From Acidobacteriota bacterium (lineage in GTDB: Bacteria; Acidobacteriota; Blastocatellia; RBC074), in contig JADJXM010000005.1 in the NCBI GenBank assembly GCA_016715865.1, positions 310,001-374,000 of the forward strand: a stretch of DNA of 64,000 nucleotides, given 5' to 3'. The notes under the pieces were generated by a model. The model worked only from the letters and a program-made list of their open reading frames with translations. It did not search any database and was not told where the DNA came from. The position numbers and the translations under genes were made by a program. This document shows, piece after piece, positions 40,768-49,685 of this stretch (position 1 is its first letter; each line of letters begins with the position of its first letter).

Positions 40768-43019
40768 CAATTCTCCAGCCTCGGTTCCTGAAGCGCCCGT
40801 ACCGGCACTTTGTTCTTCCTGGCATACTCCTCTATCACCGCTGCCAGATTCTTCATCCACTTTTCGAGTTCGATGCTCTCCTCCGGCGCAATCAGGTAAC
40901 TCAGGTCGGGGCGGCGATCCGCGACGTGGTCCTTGGTGTCGTCCAGCACATGAAGGAATTTACGACCATTGACTTCACGGCCTTTGGGAAACCGGCTCTT
41001 TTCCCACGCTTTCTCCAGGTCCCGGAAGGTTCTGTGTCGTTCCTCGACTATGTTGCGGGCCAGATCGTAGGCGGAGACCAGCCTGCCTACGGCTACCTCG
41101 GGAGAGTTCTTTTCCGCCTGTTCGCGCGCCGCTCTCAAATTGTCTTCGATCTCCTTCATCCCCAGCAGCAGCCGGTTGTGATGGCCTGTCAGTTTGGCAA
41201 GTGAGAGGAAGACTTCGAGGTTGTAGCGATTGCGGTCGGCGTTCGCCATATTCTGGTAGAGGCGGTGTTCGAGGACTGTATTTTCCTGTGCTGAGCGAAC
41301 TGCATCCTCAACCAGTTTGCCGTAGCGCCCTGCCGTATAGACCGGGGCGAAGCGCAGTCCCGGCATTGTCGGCAGGCCCGGCTGTGGCAGCGTGTGATCA
41401 AATCGCATCGTCCCGATCCCTTTGCCGTCGGAATTCCCATAGCCCGGGCCCCTGGCAATTGAGATGACGCGATCCCACGAGCGTTCATAAAAGCGCGCCT
41501 GCATCTGAAGCCCGCGATAGACTTCGACCATATCCGTGGCCCGCGGGCCATAGTAGGCATTGATAAACTCTGTCACGGTCTGTTCTACGGGCGGGGTTCC
41601 GGGTGTCCAACCGTACTCGGCCACAATTGACCAGCCGAGCCAGAAAGTCTCGCTGTGCAGTCCTGAGTCACCCCAGGCTGCGCCAAAAACTCCGATCGGG
41701 TTTGCCTGCCAGACTCTGCCGGTAGAGATTGTCTGGGAGGCTGATTTGAGCCGCCCTTCCGATGGACCCAGATCGCCTCCCAGCGTCATAAAGGCCGGCA
41801 GATGATTGGGAAAAAGCAGTTCCGCGCCCTGCATCGAAACATAAGCCAATTGGCGCATACCCATTTCATTTTCGGTCTTGACGTACTCGGCTTCGCCGAT
41901 CACACCATCAATGATGTCGGACGGAAGCATTCGTACATGCTCCGGCAGCAGGGGATACTCGACCCAGGCCAGCATCTTTCGCTGGCGAGTGGCGAGGAAA
42001 TCACGAGCCCGGCGAGCAAACTCAGCCCATTTCAGGCTGTGTTTTTCAGGCGTGTAGGGCTGCTCACACCTCGCGCCGATTCCCGCGTAGTAGATTTCAT
42101 CTGTTGAGACAAAGAAATAGTCAACTCCCTGGGTCGCCTTGATGACATCGTCGTACATCTGAAAGATCAGTTTGTAGCTCTCTTCATTGCACAGATCCAC
42201 CTGATAATTGTTGCCGTCGGCGCGCAGGTGAGCGAACTGCGGGTGCTTCAACACGTAAGCCATGTGCGCCGGTGATTGAATCTGCGGCACTACCTGAATG
42301 AAACGCTCGAGGCCGTATTTGACGATCTCCTGTAGTTCAGCGATGGTGAAAGCTCCAGGCGCGCCGATGATCGGATTGGACGGGTACTCGAATTTATCTT
42401 CGAGTTCAAAGCCGATCATGTTGACCTTGAACCGGGCCGCCCAGTCAAGGTATCGCTTCAGTGTCTCCATGCGATCCTGATGGTGCTTGGTGTCCCAGTG
42501 CAGGAAGCGCAGTTGCAGCCTTGGCCAGTCCTCGATATTGGATGCGGGCAGCATCAATCGGCCACGCGGGTCCGGTCGGAGCAGTTGCAACAACGTCTGA
42601 ACACCATAGAAGAGCCCCTGATCGGCATTGCCGGTGAGCTGGATCAGGTCGGGAGCGATCTTCAGCCGGTAACCTTGCTGCCCGAGTTCCGCATCATTGC
42701 CGGTTTTGACCGTGCCTTGCACAACGGCCAGGCGAATGACATTCCTGGTCTGGCGATTGGCGGGCTTAAGATTCAGCGCGTGGAATTCTTTCAGACCCTC
42801 GATCAGCGTACGGATAGCGATGTTGTTCGGGGTGAGATCGCCCGCATCATACCCCCAGGATTCGTTGATTTCGATATCGCCTTCCTGAAGTTCTACCTTT
42901 TGCGGCGTGGGAATTACGGAGTAACCACGCAGGAACAGGTCTGTCGGCTGTTGTATGTTCTGCGCGGTTGCGATGTTGATTGCACAAAGCAGGAAGAGAA
43001 CCGATGCTCTGAATTTCAT
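40767..43019 (-). CDS. secreted GH20 family beta-hexosaminidase-like protein
   Basis: The 750-aa protein has a signal peptide (about 1-19), a GH20b N-terminal domain (about 30-165, ending ASNIEDWPRLQLRF) and a GH20 TIM barrel with HHQDRMETLKRYLDWAARFKVN and the catalytic Asp-Glu pair D307-E308 in VSTDEIYY. A long helical C-terminal region (about 530-750) is extra. GH20 enzymes use substrate-assisted hydrolysis of terminal beta-N-acetylhexosamine. The residues differ from the common HxGGDE motif, so activity on other sugars cannot be excluded. AAGGAG lies before the ATG. Confidence 0.82.
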   Translation of the reverse strand: MKFRASVLFLLCAINIATAQNIQQPTDLFLRGYSVIPTPQKVELQEGDIEINESWGYDAGDLTPNNIAIRTLIEGLKEFHALNLKPANRQTRNVIRLAVVQGTVKTGNDAELGQQGYRLKIAPDLIQLTGNADQGLFYGVQTLLQLLRPDPRGRLMLPASNIEDWPRLQLRFLHWDTKHHQDRMETLKRYLDWAARFKVNMIGFELEDKFEYPSNPIIGAPGAFTIAELQEIVKYGLERFIQVVPQIQSPAHMAYVLKHPQFAHLRADGNNYQVDLCNEESYKLIFQMYDDVIKATQGVDYFFVSTDEIYYAGIGARCEQPYTPEKHSLKWAEFARRARDFLATRQRKMLAWVEYPLLPEHVRMLPSDIIDGVIGEAEYVKTENEMGMRQLAYVSMQGAELLFPNHLPAFMTLGGDLGPSEGRLKSASQTISTGRVWQANPIGVFGAAWGDSGLHSETFWLGWSIVAEYGWTPGTPPVEQTVTEFINAYYGPRATDMVEVYRGLQMQARFYERSWDRVISIARGPGYGNSDGKGIGTMRFDHTLPQPGLPTMPGLRFAPVYTAGRYGKLVEDAVRSAQENTVLEHRLYQNMANADRNRYNLEVFLSLAKLTGHHNRLLLGMKEIEDNLRAAREQAEKNSPEVAVGRLVSAYDLARNIVEERHRTFRDLEKAWEKSRFPKGREVNGRKFLHVLDDTKDHVADRRPDLSYLIAPEESIELEKWMKNLAAVIEEYARKNKVPVRALQEPRLEN

Positions 43020-43081
43020 GTGGCTGACTCCTTAACAAAATCCCATTCATTTAATCAGGACTTATGCAGAATCCTGGGAGC

Positions 43082-43098
43082 GCAGGCTTCAAGCCTGC
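43082..43098. repeat. short palindrome overlapping the M20 stop codon
   Basis: The sequence gcaggctt-c-aagcctgc has perfect 8-bp arms (43082-43089 and 43091-43098). It contains the TGA stop of the M20 gene (43089-43091) and the last codons (M-Q-A). This is a short palindrome of the kind found dispersed in some bacterial genomes, and it may act as a weak terminator or attenuator inside the operon. Confidence 0.6.
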
Positions 43099-44420
43099 AT
43101 GATTTCCACACCACACCAGCGGCAGATAAAACGCGCCAGGGTTTCAACCACCACGAGAGCCGAATCGATATCGACCCATTCATCCGGTGCGTGAGTGTTG
43201 CCGCCGCGCGGCCCGAACAGTACAGCCGGCGTCGCGAAGTGTTGATGGAAGACGTACATATCGCATGGCCCGCCGATTCCTCGAACGAGAGGCTCCGCGC
43301 CGGTAACTTGCCGGAAGGTATCACTCAGCACGGTTACCAGATCAGACGGCCCCTCGAGAGCAGAGCCGGGAAGCCACCGAATCGGAAAACTCACCTCCGG
43401 CTTGACGGGGAAGAGCCTGGGGTGCGCCGCCACACACTCTTCCAGCCAGCGGAAGAATTCACCCTCTATCACCTCCTGCTTTTCGCCCGGCATCGTTTGC
43501 CAGTAAAGCTCGATCTTGCAGCTTAAAGGAATGGTGATCGGCTCGTCAGTGCCCCATCCGCCGCACGAGACTTTTGTGACCCAGACCGGAACCGGGTCTG
43601 CGCTTTCTGAGTAAAGAGGATGGATGGTCGTCGACCTGCGTCGCTGCTCGGCGAACTCTTCGATCTTGCCGAGCAGGTAGCGTAGCTGCTCGGTGACCTG
43701 GACAGGCGGCTCATCATCATAGAGGATACCTGCATTATCGCCGCGTAGTATGATGTGCACCGTTCGCCCGCCGGTTTGAGCAGGGCAGACCATATGCTGG
43801 CTTGGCTCGCAGATGATGGCTGCGTCTGCATTATGGCCATGCAGCCGAGCTGCCAAAGTGCCATTGACGCCGCCGAACTCCTCGTCGACGATCGTTTCAA
43901 CAAGCAGATCACCGCGCAGCCGTACACCGGCTTCTTTGAGTATTTCCACCGCCAGCAGAAAAGATGCTATCCCACCTTTCATATCATTTGAGCCTAATCC
44001 GTACAGGCGATTGCCTTCCACCGTTCCGCTGAAGGGGTCCCGCTGCCAGGGCTCCGAACCGCGAGGCACGGTGTCGATATGGCCGGAAAGCAACAGCGAG
44101 CGACCGCCTCCACTGCCACGCCATACCGCCCTGACATTCGGGCGGTCGGCGTAATTGCGTCCGGCCTTGAATTCGGGATGTTCACACATCCCTTCTACTT
44201 CAAGCAGATCGTATATCTCCGCATCGAGTTCGAGCCGTTTCAAATGGTCAAAGACATAACGCTGACAGGCGCCTTCGGAACCCTCGGGCGGGCGGTTTTC
44301 AGAAGGAATTCGTACCAGTTCAATGATGGTTTGGATCAGTTTATCTCGCCGCGTGCGCGCCAATTCCGCCAAATGTCGCGCCAGATCCTCTCGTTCGGTG
44401 GGTATCTCGTTGCTGAGCAT
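43089..44420 (-). CDS. M20 family metallopeptidase (ArgE/DapE/CPG2-like), first gene of the long operon
   Basis: The 443-aa protein has the dinuclear-zinc signature: SGHIDTVP (H114, D116), GSNDMKGG (D146), DEEFGG (E180, E181) and CEPS (E205). No signal peptide is seen, so it is likely cytoplasmic, unlike most of the operon products. M20 enzymes cleave N-acyl amino acids, dipeptides or N-acyl groups. As the promoter-proximal gene it would be expressed with GH20 and the APC permease, which suggests intracellular processing of an imported amino-acid or acyl-amino product. The 3' end is part of the palindrome at 43082-43098. Confidence 0.88.
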   Translation of the reverse strand: MLSNEIPTEREDLARHLAELARTRRDKLIQTIIELVRIPSENRPPEGSEGACQRYVFDHLKRLELDAEIYDLLEVEGMCEHPEFKAGRNYADRPNVRAVWRGSGGGRSLLLSGHIDTVPRGSEPWQRDPFSGTVEGNRLYGLGSNDMKGGIASFLLAVEILKEAGVRLRGDLLVETIVDEEFGGVNGTLAARLHGHNADAAIICEPSQHMVCPAQTGGRTVHIILRGDNAGILYDDEPPVQVTEQLRYLLGKIEEFAEQRRRSTTIHPLYSESADPVPVWVTKVSCGGWGTDEPITIPLSCKIELYWQTMPGEKQEVIEGEFFRWLEECVAAHPRLFPVKPEVSFPIRWLPGSALEGPSDLVTVLSDTFRQVTGAEPLVRGIGGPCDMYVFHQHFATPAVLFGPRGGNTHAPDEWVDIDSALVVVETLARFICRWCGVEIMQA

Positions 44421-44470
44421 AAAGTACCTTTTCTAATTGTTGCGGGTTAGTTGATGTCGGAACGGAAGCA

Positions 44471-44498
44471 ATTATATTAATCATGTATCAAATGTCAA
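44471..44498 (-). promoter_or_regulatory. consensus sigma-70 promoter for the long minus-strand operon
   Basis: On the minus strand TTGACA (44498-44493) is followed after 16 bp by TATAAT (44476-44471). Both hexamers match the consensus fully. It points toward the M20 start at 44420, about 50 bp downstream. In Acidobacteriota the consensus is expected to be similar because of a conserved housekeeping sigma factor. The only departure is the 16-bp spacer. Confidence 0.8.
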
Positions 44499-44510
44499 TT
44501 CAATGGCTTG

Positions 44511-44542
44511 CAGTTATTTGTGTTTTCGCTTGACAGTTATTT
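44511..44542. promoter_or_regulatory. direct repeat cagttattt, candidate regulator-binding sites
   Basis: The 9-nt unit cagttattt occurs at 44511-44519 and 44534-44542, with start-to-start distance 23 bp, close to two DNA turns. The second copy overlaps the forward promoter. Both lie between the divergent M20 operon and the ROK gene. A separate inverted pair (aattatt / aataatt, 44583-44589 and 44605-44611) lies nearer the ROK start. These are candidate operators for the ROK protein, not demonstrated. Confidence 0.4.
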
Positions 44543-44558
44543 TTGGACAGGTTAAATT
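44530..44558 (+). promoter_or_regulatory. candidate sigma-70 promoter for the ROK regulator
   Basis: TTGACA at 44530-44535 is followed after 17 bp by TAAATT at 44553-44558 (4 of 6 matches to TATAAT). It lies about 80 bp upstream of the ROK start and is divergent to the operon promoter at 44471-44498. Confidence is limited by the weak -10 hexamer. Confidence 0.55.
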
Positions 44559-44635
44559 CCGCAGGACATTAACCAACCGAAGAATTATTCGATTTTGCTG
44601 GGATAATAATTAGCCAATAGTATTGAAGAAGCGTA

Positions 44636-45871
44636 TTGACCACCGTGAAGAAGATCGACATCCACAACGTGGAACGAGCCACTCATCAGGCATTGCGTGA
44701 CCTCAATGAGGTTCTGGTGCTAAACGTGGTGCGCGAGCGCCAGCCTATCTCGCGCATCGAGATAGCGGAGTGGACTGAACTGGAAGGGAGTACAGTCTCC
44801 AAGATCGTTGCGCGGCTGCTGGACAACGAATACGTATACGAGCTTGGTGTGGCCGCTGCCTCGCCAAATGGGGGACGCAAGAAGCGTTACCTGCATCTCA
44901 ACCCGGATAAGGCATATGCAATAGGGGTGGACGTGGGATCACGGATGACGACAGTTGCGCTCAGTGATTTCAACGGGCGGATATTGCGTTCAAGCTCGAC
45001 GGAGAATGATGCCGATCCGCAGCGCGCTCTTGAAAAGGTAGCTGTGAATATCAGGAAGATCCTGCAGTCCAGTCCTGCGAAAGAGCGAGTTGAAGGGATC
45101 GGGGTCAGTCTGATCGGCCTCATTGATCCGGTGGAGGGCAGAGTGCTGGCCGGCGAGAGCCTTGGGTGGGGCGATGATGTGCCGGTCGGGGCGATGCTGA
45201 GGCAGGCGTTGAACCTGAATTTACCGACCTATTTCGAAAATGGGGCGAGGCTGGCCGCGCTGGCCGAGTTATGGTTCGGACATCACGCATCACCTCAACC
45301 GCGGGATCTGGTCTTTCTCGATATCGAAGAAGGGATCGGCGCCGGGATTGTTATCCGCGGGCAGCTGTATCACGGGTCATTACACGGCGCAGGTGAGTTC
45401 GGTCACATCTCACTGGATCCAGAGGGCCCTGCCTGCATTTGTGGCGGACGCGGCTGCCTTGAAGTCTTTGCCTCCGATCGTGCGACCATCGAACGTTACC
45501 GTGAGTTGCGTCGCGCGGAAGGCAACCATACTGAGGACGCGCCGGTGACGATGAGAGATGTTGTGGCGCGCGGTTTACAGGGTGATCCTCAGGCCATTGC
45601 CGCGCTGCGGCAGACGGCCACATATCTGGGACGTGGTTTAGTCCCTGTGATCTATTCGGTTAATCCTGGAGTTATCGTCCTGGGTGGCGTTATCTCCGAA
45701 GCCTGGGAGATCATTTACCCGGAAATCCGCCGGGTGCTGGCCTCTCAAGTTACTCGCTTCTATTCGAGTCACGTCTCGATTATTCCTTCTACCCTCAAAG
45801 ATATACCGAGTCTGGTCGGAGCCATCGCTCTGGTCTTGTCCAGGGCATTCTCTGCACCAGGTCTCGGCTAG
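44636..45871 (+). CDS. ROK family transcriptional regulator
   Basis: The 411-aa protein has an N-terminal winged-helix region (about 25-75, ISRIEIAEWTELEGSTVSKIVARLL), then a ROK actin-like fold with GVDVGSRMTTVALSD and the zinc-binding motif CICGGRGCLE near residues 270-280 (with GHISL upstream). ROK repressors with an HTH bind a sugar or its phosphate and release DNA. The frame begins with TTG at 44636 following GAAGAAG; GTG at 44645 is an alternative start. It faces the 17-gene operon, which places it as the probable regulator. It also precedes the TonB-receptor gene by 105 bp on the same strand. Confidence 0.88.
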   Translation: MTTVKKIDIHNVERATHQALRDLNEVLVLNVVRERQPISRIEIAEWTELEGSTVSKIVARLLDNEYVYELGVAAASPNGGRKKRYLHLNPDKAYAIGVDVGSRMTTVALSDFNGRILRSSSTENDADPQRALEKVAVNIRKILQSSPAKERVEGIGVSLIGLIDPVEGRVLAGESLGWGDDVPVGAMLRQALNLNLPTYFENGARLAALAELWFGHHASPQPRDLVFLDIEEGIGAGIVIRGQLYHGSLHGAGEFGHISLDPEGPACICGGRGCLEVFASDRATIERYRELRRAEGNHTEDAPVTMRDVVARGLQGDPQAIAALRQTATYLGRGLVPVIYSVNPGVIVLGGVISEAWEIIYPEIRRVLASQVTRFYSSHVSIIPSTLKDIPSLVGAIALVLSRAFSAPGLG

Positions 45872-45976
45872 CTGCAAAAGAATCGGTAAAGTGAGGAGCG
45901 GTATATGCTGGGAAGATTCGCCGCCGCTCCCCCGTACCTGAAAAGTAACTTTGGTCTTTTTTCACGGAGGATATAG

Positions 45977-48900
45977 ATGACTGGAACTAGCAGATTGTTT
46001 GGACTGGTCGTGGCGCTGTTGCTTTCTCTGGATGCGGGAGCAGTCTATGCACAGACTGGATCAGGGACGGTCACGGGCACGGTGCAGGATTCGCAAAAAG
46101 CTGTGGTCAGCAACGCCAACGTCACGCTGACCAACACAGCCACAAGCATCGAACGTAAGGCAACCACAAATAATGATGGCAAATACTATTTCGGCGCCCT
46201 GCCACTGGGGTCATACTTGTTGTCGATTGAAGCCTCCGGGTTCAAGAAATGGGAAGGCAAGTTCGATCTTCAAGTGGGGCAATACTCACAATTAGACGTT
46301 GAGCTGGTCGTCGGCTCGCAGCAGGAGACTGTCACAGTGACGGCTGCTGCCCCGCTGGTGCAAACCGAGAGCGCCGAAGTGTCGGATATCAAGGACTATC
46401 AGCGAATCCGACAACTGCCGCTCAACGGGCGTAACATCAGCACCCTCTTCGATCTGACGCCAGGCATCGAAGGTGGTGGCAACGCCCGTGTTAACGGACT
46501 GAAAGTCGGATCGCTGGAAATCACCCTCGATGGTGTTTCGCTGGTCGATCGATTTGGCGGCGGCATCGCCCGCGTGCAGCCTGGACTGGACACTGTCGAG
46601 GAGTTCCGTGTCGAGACCGTCGGCTCTGATGCTCGTTACTCGCGCCCCGCCACCGTTACTCTGGCCACCCGCAGCGGCACGAATGAATTTCACGGTACAG
46701 CTTTCGAGACGCACCGTAACAACGCCGCCGGATTGCTGGCTCGGCGTCGGGAAAATCCGATTGACTTCGATCCTCCCAAGCTGATCCGCAATGAGTTCGG
46801 CATTTCGGCGGGCGGCCCGCTCTTCCTGCCTCGCTTCGGTCAGGGCGGGAGCCCATTTTTTGATGGCCGCAACAAGACCTTCTGGTTCGCCGCGTACGAA
46901 GGATTGCGCAGCCGTGAGAGCGCCCTGCCAATGGGTGGTTATCGGGCAGTCCCGACCGCTGCGATGTGGGGCGGCGACCTGAGCAACCTCGTGGACGCGA
47001 ATGGGCAGCAGACGATCATCTATGATCCGCTGACTTCCACCGGCCCCAACGGAGTGCGCCAGCCTTTCGCCAACAATATCATCCCGGCGAACCGAATTTC
47101 CCCCTTTGCCAAAGTCATGCAGTCGCTGACAGCTCTGCCGACCAACGACCTCAATCCTTACCTTGCGGACAATATTTTCAAGGTCTATCCGGTCATTAAC
47201 GACTCCGACAACCTGACAGTGAAAGTCGACCACCACTTCTCTGAAAGCGATACACTGTCGGTCAGGTGGACACGCTCAACGCGCAAATCCGCGACCGAAG
47301 GCGGCGTCTTCGGAAATCCTATCAATGTCGATGCCGGGCTGGGCACCTCCCGGAGCGATGCAAATATAAATAACGTCTCGATCACGCAAAACCACACGTT
47401 TTCACCGACCCTGGTTAACGAACTGCTGGTCGGCATGCATCGTTCTTACAAGAGTTCGGGAACGCTTGCCGACTTTACTGACTGGCCGAGCAGACTGGGA
47501 ACGCCGAATCCATTTGGAGCCACAGGCTGGCCCACGCTTTACGACGACTGGTTCGGCTGGGATTCGGACAACCGCAAGGATGAAGCACTGACAGGCGGCG
47601 TGATCGAAGACAACGTGACATGGAACAAAGGCCAGCATGCCATTCAGTTCGGCGGCAAATACCGGCGTGAATGGAATAACATCGTAGAATTCCAGCAGTA
47701 CCAGGGTTCGCACGATTTCGATGGCAGCTGGACGTCGCTTTACAGTCCGAGTGACGACGCTGCGGCGCCATTTACCGGAAGCGGGTTTGCGTCGTTGCTG
47801 CTTGGTCTGCCGTCATTTCTATCCAACCAGTACAATCGCGGGTTCTTCTATTTTCGACAGTCTGAAACTGGGCTCTATTTCACCGATCGGTGGAAAGTCA
47901 CGCCGCGCCTGACTTTGACGCTGGGAATGCGCTGGGACAGGTGGTCGCCGTACCGCGAGAAGTTCAATCGCCTGGTGACTGCGGACACAGAATCCGTAAC
48001 CACTAAATTCGAAGTGCTGACGCCGGGCAACAATCAGATTCAGAGCCTGCCGGGCGTTCCGTCTTCGGTGCTTGCCTCATGGTCTGCCCGCGGCTTGACC
48101 TATACGACGGCTGACGCCGTCGGCTATCCGAGCAGTCTTTACCGTCCGGACAATAACAACTTCGGGCCGCGCATCGGAGTGGCCTTCAAGCTGAGCGACA
48201 AAATGGCGTTACGCGCCGGCTATGGCGAATATTTCTGGACGATGCCGTTGTCGCAACTGCTTCAGGCGGCGCGGACGAACCCGCCGTTGAACCTCCGGTT
48301 CACCAATGATATATACGCTCAAAACAGCACCTTCAACTACCCACTGGTTGCGCGACCCGGGGCATCTGATTTCATCGGAGGTGCTCAGGTCAACACACAG
48401 GGAGTCGTCCCCATCTCTCCTGCCGCGCAACAAATCATGGTCTGGGATGGTCGCAACTGGAAAGACGGGCGCGCGCAATCGTGGCACGTCAGTCTCGAGC
48501 GCGAGTTGCCGTTTAAAACCGCCATGCGAGTGAGCTATATCGGCGAGCATGGACGCGATCTGGAACAGAAGTTCGCACTCAACTCACAGGAGGCAGAATA
48601 TAACTATGTCTCGCGTACCGGCCTGGCGCCTCCTTCGAATCGTGCACTGCTGCGCGCCAATTCCAACTGGAACGTCGCCAATGCAGTCAACCGCACCGGC
48701 TTTTCCAACACGCATTCAGGGCAGATCGAACTCGAGCGCCGGTTCTCTAATGGCATAGCCTTTCAATGGTTCTATGTCTTCACCAGTTCGCTGACAACCA
48801 GCGACGCCGGAGGATTTTCAAGCGGCAACGTCGGTATCAATCAGGGTGGCGGCGGAGGTCAGGTGCCGGAAAACATTCAATTGTTCGGTTCGCCAAACCT

Positions 48901-49609
48901 GAGTTATGATGAACGCCTGCGGCTGGTCTATTTCAGGTCGACTGAAATCCCGCCGCATCGCATCCGTTATAATGCCATCGTTGATTTGCCATTTGGTCGC
49001 GGCAAGCTGATCGGGGGCGATGTCCCCGGCTTCGTCAATCAGATCATCGGGGGATGGCAGGTGGCGGCTATCGGAGACTGGAAGAGCGGCAATCTTCTGA
49101 GCGTGAGTCCAGGCCTCTATCAGTTTGGCGATATCCAGCTCAGCAAGGATGAGCGCCTCGAAATGACGATCTTCGGGCTTCAGCAGCGGCTTTGGTTCAG
49201 GGGAGATTTCGATCCGACCAGGGCGACCAATGTCACTGGTGGAAGCCTGACTGCGCTTGTTCCCGCGGACCGCAGCCAGCGGGTTGCCCGTCCGCTCGGT
49301 CCAAACTTCAACAATCAGATTCCGCTGACGCTGGCCAACGGCACTGTGCGCAACGTCCCGATTGGTGAATTGTACAACTACAGCCCGCGCGCAAACTTCC
49401 TTGGCCCGGGCGCCTGGAACGCGGATGTCTCTCTTTTCAAGAACTTCAGGTTCCTCGAAAATGGGAACGTTCGCTTCACGGCAGATTTCTTCAACCTTTT
49501 CAATCACCCGAACGATGTCAACCCGAATCTCACAACTGGGCTGCAGAATCTGGGTGTCCAGGCAAACAATCCGCGCACCATTCAACTCTCGCTGCGAGTC
49601 CAGTGGTAG
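45977..49609 (+). CDS. TonB-dependent receptor, Oar-like, with N-terminal carboxypeptidase-regulatory domain
   Basis: The 1210-aa outer-membrane protein has a signal peptide (about 1-25, ending AVYAQ), a carboxypeptidase-regulatory-like beta domain (about 28-112, SGTVTGTVQDSQKAVVSNANVTLTNT), a plug domain (about 125-245, LPLNGRNISTLFDLTPGIEGG, EFRVET) and a long beta-barrel ending in the aromatic LRVQW. Acidobacteriota use such receptors without a SusD partner, and none is found here. GGAGG lies 7 bp before the ATG. It is likely the importer of oligosaccharide or glycoconjugate for the neighbouring operon. It is followed by a strong hairpin at 49624-49675. Confidence 0.92.
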   Translation: MTGTSRLFGLVVALLLSLDAGAVYAQTGSGTVTGTVQDSQKAVVSNANVTLTNTATSIERKATTNNDGKYYFGALPLGSYLLSIEASGFKKWEGKFDLQVGQYSQLDVELVVGSQQETVTVTAAAPLVQTESAEVSDIKDYQRIRQLPLNGRNISTLFDLTPGIEGGGNARVNGLKVGSLEITLDGVSLVDRFGGGIARVQPGLDTVEEFRVETVGSDARYSRPATVTLATRSGTNEFHGTAFETHRNNAAGLLARRRENPIDFDPPKLIRNEFGISAGGPLFLPRFGQGGSPFFDGRNKTFWFAAYEGLRSRESALPMGGYRAVPTAAMWGGDLSNLVDANGQQTIIYDPLTSTGPNGVRQPFANNIIPANRISPFAKVMQSLTALPTNDLNPYLADNIFKVYPVINDSDNLTVKVDHHFSESDTLSVRWTRSTRKSATEGGVFGNPINVDAGLGTSRSDANINNVSITQNHTFSPTLVNELLVGMHRSYKSSGTLADFTDWPSRLGTPNPFGATGWPTLYDDWFGWDSDNRKDEALTGGVIEDNVTWNKGQHAIQFGGKYRREWNNIVEFQQYQGSHDFDGSWTSLYSPSDDAAAPFTGSGFASLLLGLPSFLSNQYNRGFFYFRQSETGLYFTDRWKVTPRLTLTLGMRWDRWSPYREKFNRLVTADTESVTTKFEVLTPGNNQIQSLPGVPSSVLASWSARGLTYTTADAVGYPSSLYRPDNNNFGPRIGVAFKLSDKMALRAGYGEYFWTMPLSQLLQAARTNPPLNLRFTNDIYAQNSTFNYPLVARPGASDFIGGAQVNTQGVVPISPAAQQIMVWDGRNWKDGRAQSWHVSLERELPFKTAMRVSYIGEHGRDLEQKFALNSQEAEYNYVSRTGLAPPSNRALLRANSNWNVANAVNRTGFSNTHSGQIELERRFSNGIAFQWFYVFTSSLTTSDAGGFSSGNVGINQGGGGGQVPENIQLFGSPNLSYDERLRLVYFRSTEIPPHRIRYNAIVDLPFGRGKLIGGDVPGFVNQIIGGWQVAAIGDWKSGNLLSVSPGLYQFGDIQLSKDERLEMTIFGLQQRLWFRGDFDPTRATNVTGGSLTALVPADRSQRVARPLGPNFNNQIPLTLANGTVRNVPIGELYNYSPRANFLGPGAWNADVSLFKNFRFLENGNVRFTADFFNLFNHPNDVNPNLTTGLQNLGVQANNPRTIQLSLRVQW

Positions 49610-49623
49610 CGCTCAACAATTGA

Positions 49624-49675
49624 AAACAAATCCGTCCTCTGCCGGCTCTTTTGCATGCAGAGGACGGATTTGTTT
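49624..49675 (+). terminator. strong hairpin terminator after the TonB receptor gene
   Basis: The arms aaacaaatccgtcctctgc (49624-49642) and gcagaggacggatttgttt (49657-49675) pair perfectly over 19 bp with a 14-nt loop, and the right arm ends in T-rich sequence. The distance from the stop codon (49609) is about 15 bp. The following TPR gene begins only 11 bp after the hairpin, so the structure may also reduce its translation. Confidence 0.8.
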
Positions 49676-49685
49676 GTATGAATGC

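Noticed and set aside
46292..47236. 314-codon reverse open frame opposite the TonB receptor
   Set aside because: Mirror of the receptor's coding frame, which has a signal peptide, plug and barrel motifs.
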